A DNA stretch of 64,000 nucleotides from Glossina fuscipes (taxonomy: Eukaryota > Arthropoda > Insecta > Diptera > Glossinidae): NCBI RefSeq assembly GCF_014805625.2, contig NW_023998417.1, forward strand, positions 3,514,394 through 3,578,393, given 5' to 3'. A program made the translations under genes and the position numbers. Below the pieces are notes generated by a model, which saw only the letters and a list, made by a program, of their open reading frames with translations, did no database searches and was not told the DNA's origin. Shown here piece after piece: positions 63,936-64,000 of the stretch. Numbering within the stretch: the stretch's first letter is position 1; the number at the start of each line of letters is the position of its first letter.

Positions 63936-64000
63936 AAAATTTAGCAACCACTATATAAAGCATTAATCGCAAATCGTGACAAATATTCAATTTGTCAACA

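Noticed and set aside
1..64000. CRISPR arrays, bacterial operons, ribosome-binding sites, phage genes
   Set aside because: The window is eukaryotic nuclear DNA with spliced genes; none of these features is present.

Overview
The window looks like nuclear DNA from a higher (brachyceran, probably calyptrate) fly. It is very AT-rich, full of homopolymer and (AT)n tracts, and carries short GT-AG introns of about 60-150 bp. One gene is unmistakably a Toll-clade receptor close to Drosophila Toll. The species cannot be named from the sequence alone. A 100-N run at 28951-29050 shows that this is a scaffolded assembly.

Layout. Positions 1-36856 form a gene desert. I find no credible coding gene there. 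It holds simple repeats, at least five copies or fragments of one dispersed, non-coding repeat (here R1), a second dispersed repeat (R2), several small tandem arrays and a short TA-flanked inverted-repeat element. From 36857 the window becomes gene-bearing. Gene A (+, 36857-40842) and gene B (+, 42749-46949) lie head to tail. A Toll receptor (-, 47181-50352) converges on gene B with only 231 bp between the stop codons. After about 8.7 kb of non-coding DNA comes gene C (-, 59009-63356). Between A and B there is a GC-richer, coding-like but broken stretch that may be a decayed gene.

Genes A, B and C are paralogues. I reconstructed full exon structures for all three: 8, 9 and 9 exons, giving 1123, 1156 and 1197 residues. 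Exons 3, 4 and the last exon have identical lengths (102, 185 and 132 nt) in all three, with matching intron phases. Their sequence matches the CASC1/DNAI7 (IDA7/FAP94) family of axonemal inner-arm dynein factors. In a fly this suggests a role in sperm flagella or chordotonal cilia. C carries an unusual Ser/Arg/Ala-rich insert, and A lacks an intron that B and C share.

The Toll gene has two coding exons and encodes 1026 residues: signal peptide, about 15 LRRs, two cysteine-rich clusters, a transmembrane helix and a TIR domain. It ends about 25 residues after the TIR box-3 FW pair, so it lacks the long cytoplasmic tail of Drosophila Toll. The physical mixing of an immune/patterning receptor with a local array of axonemal dynein-factor genes is the most striking feature of the window. 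Whether it means anything functionally is unknown.
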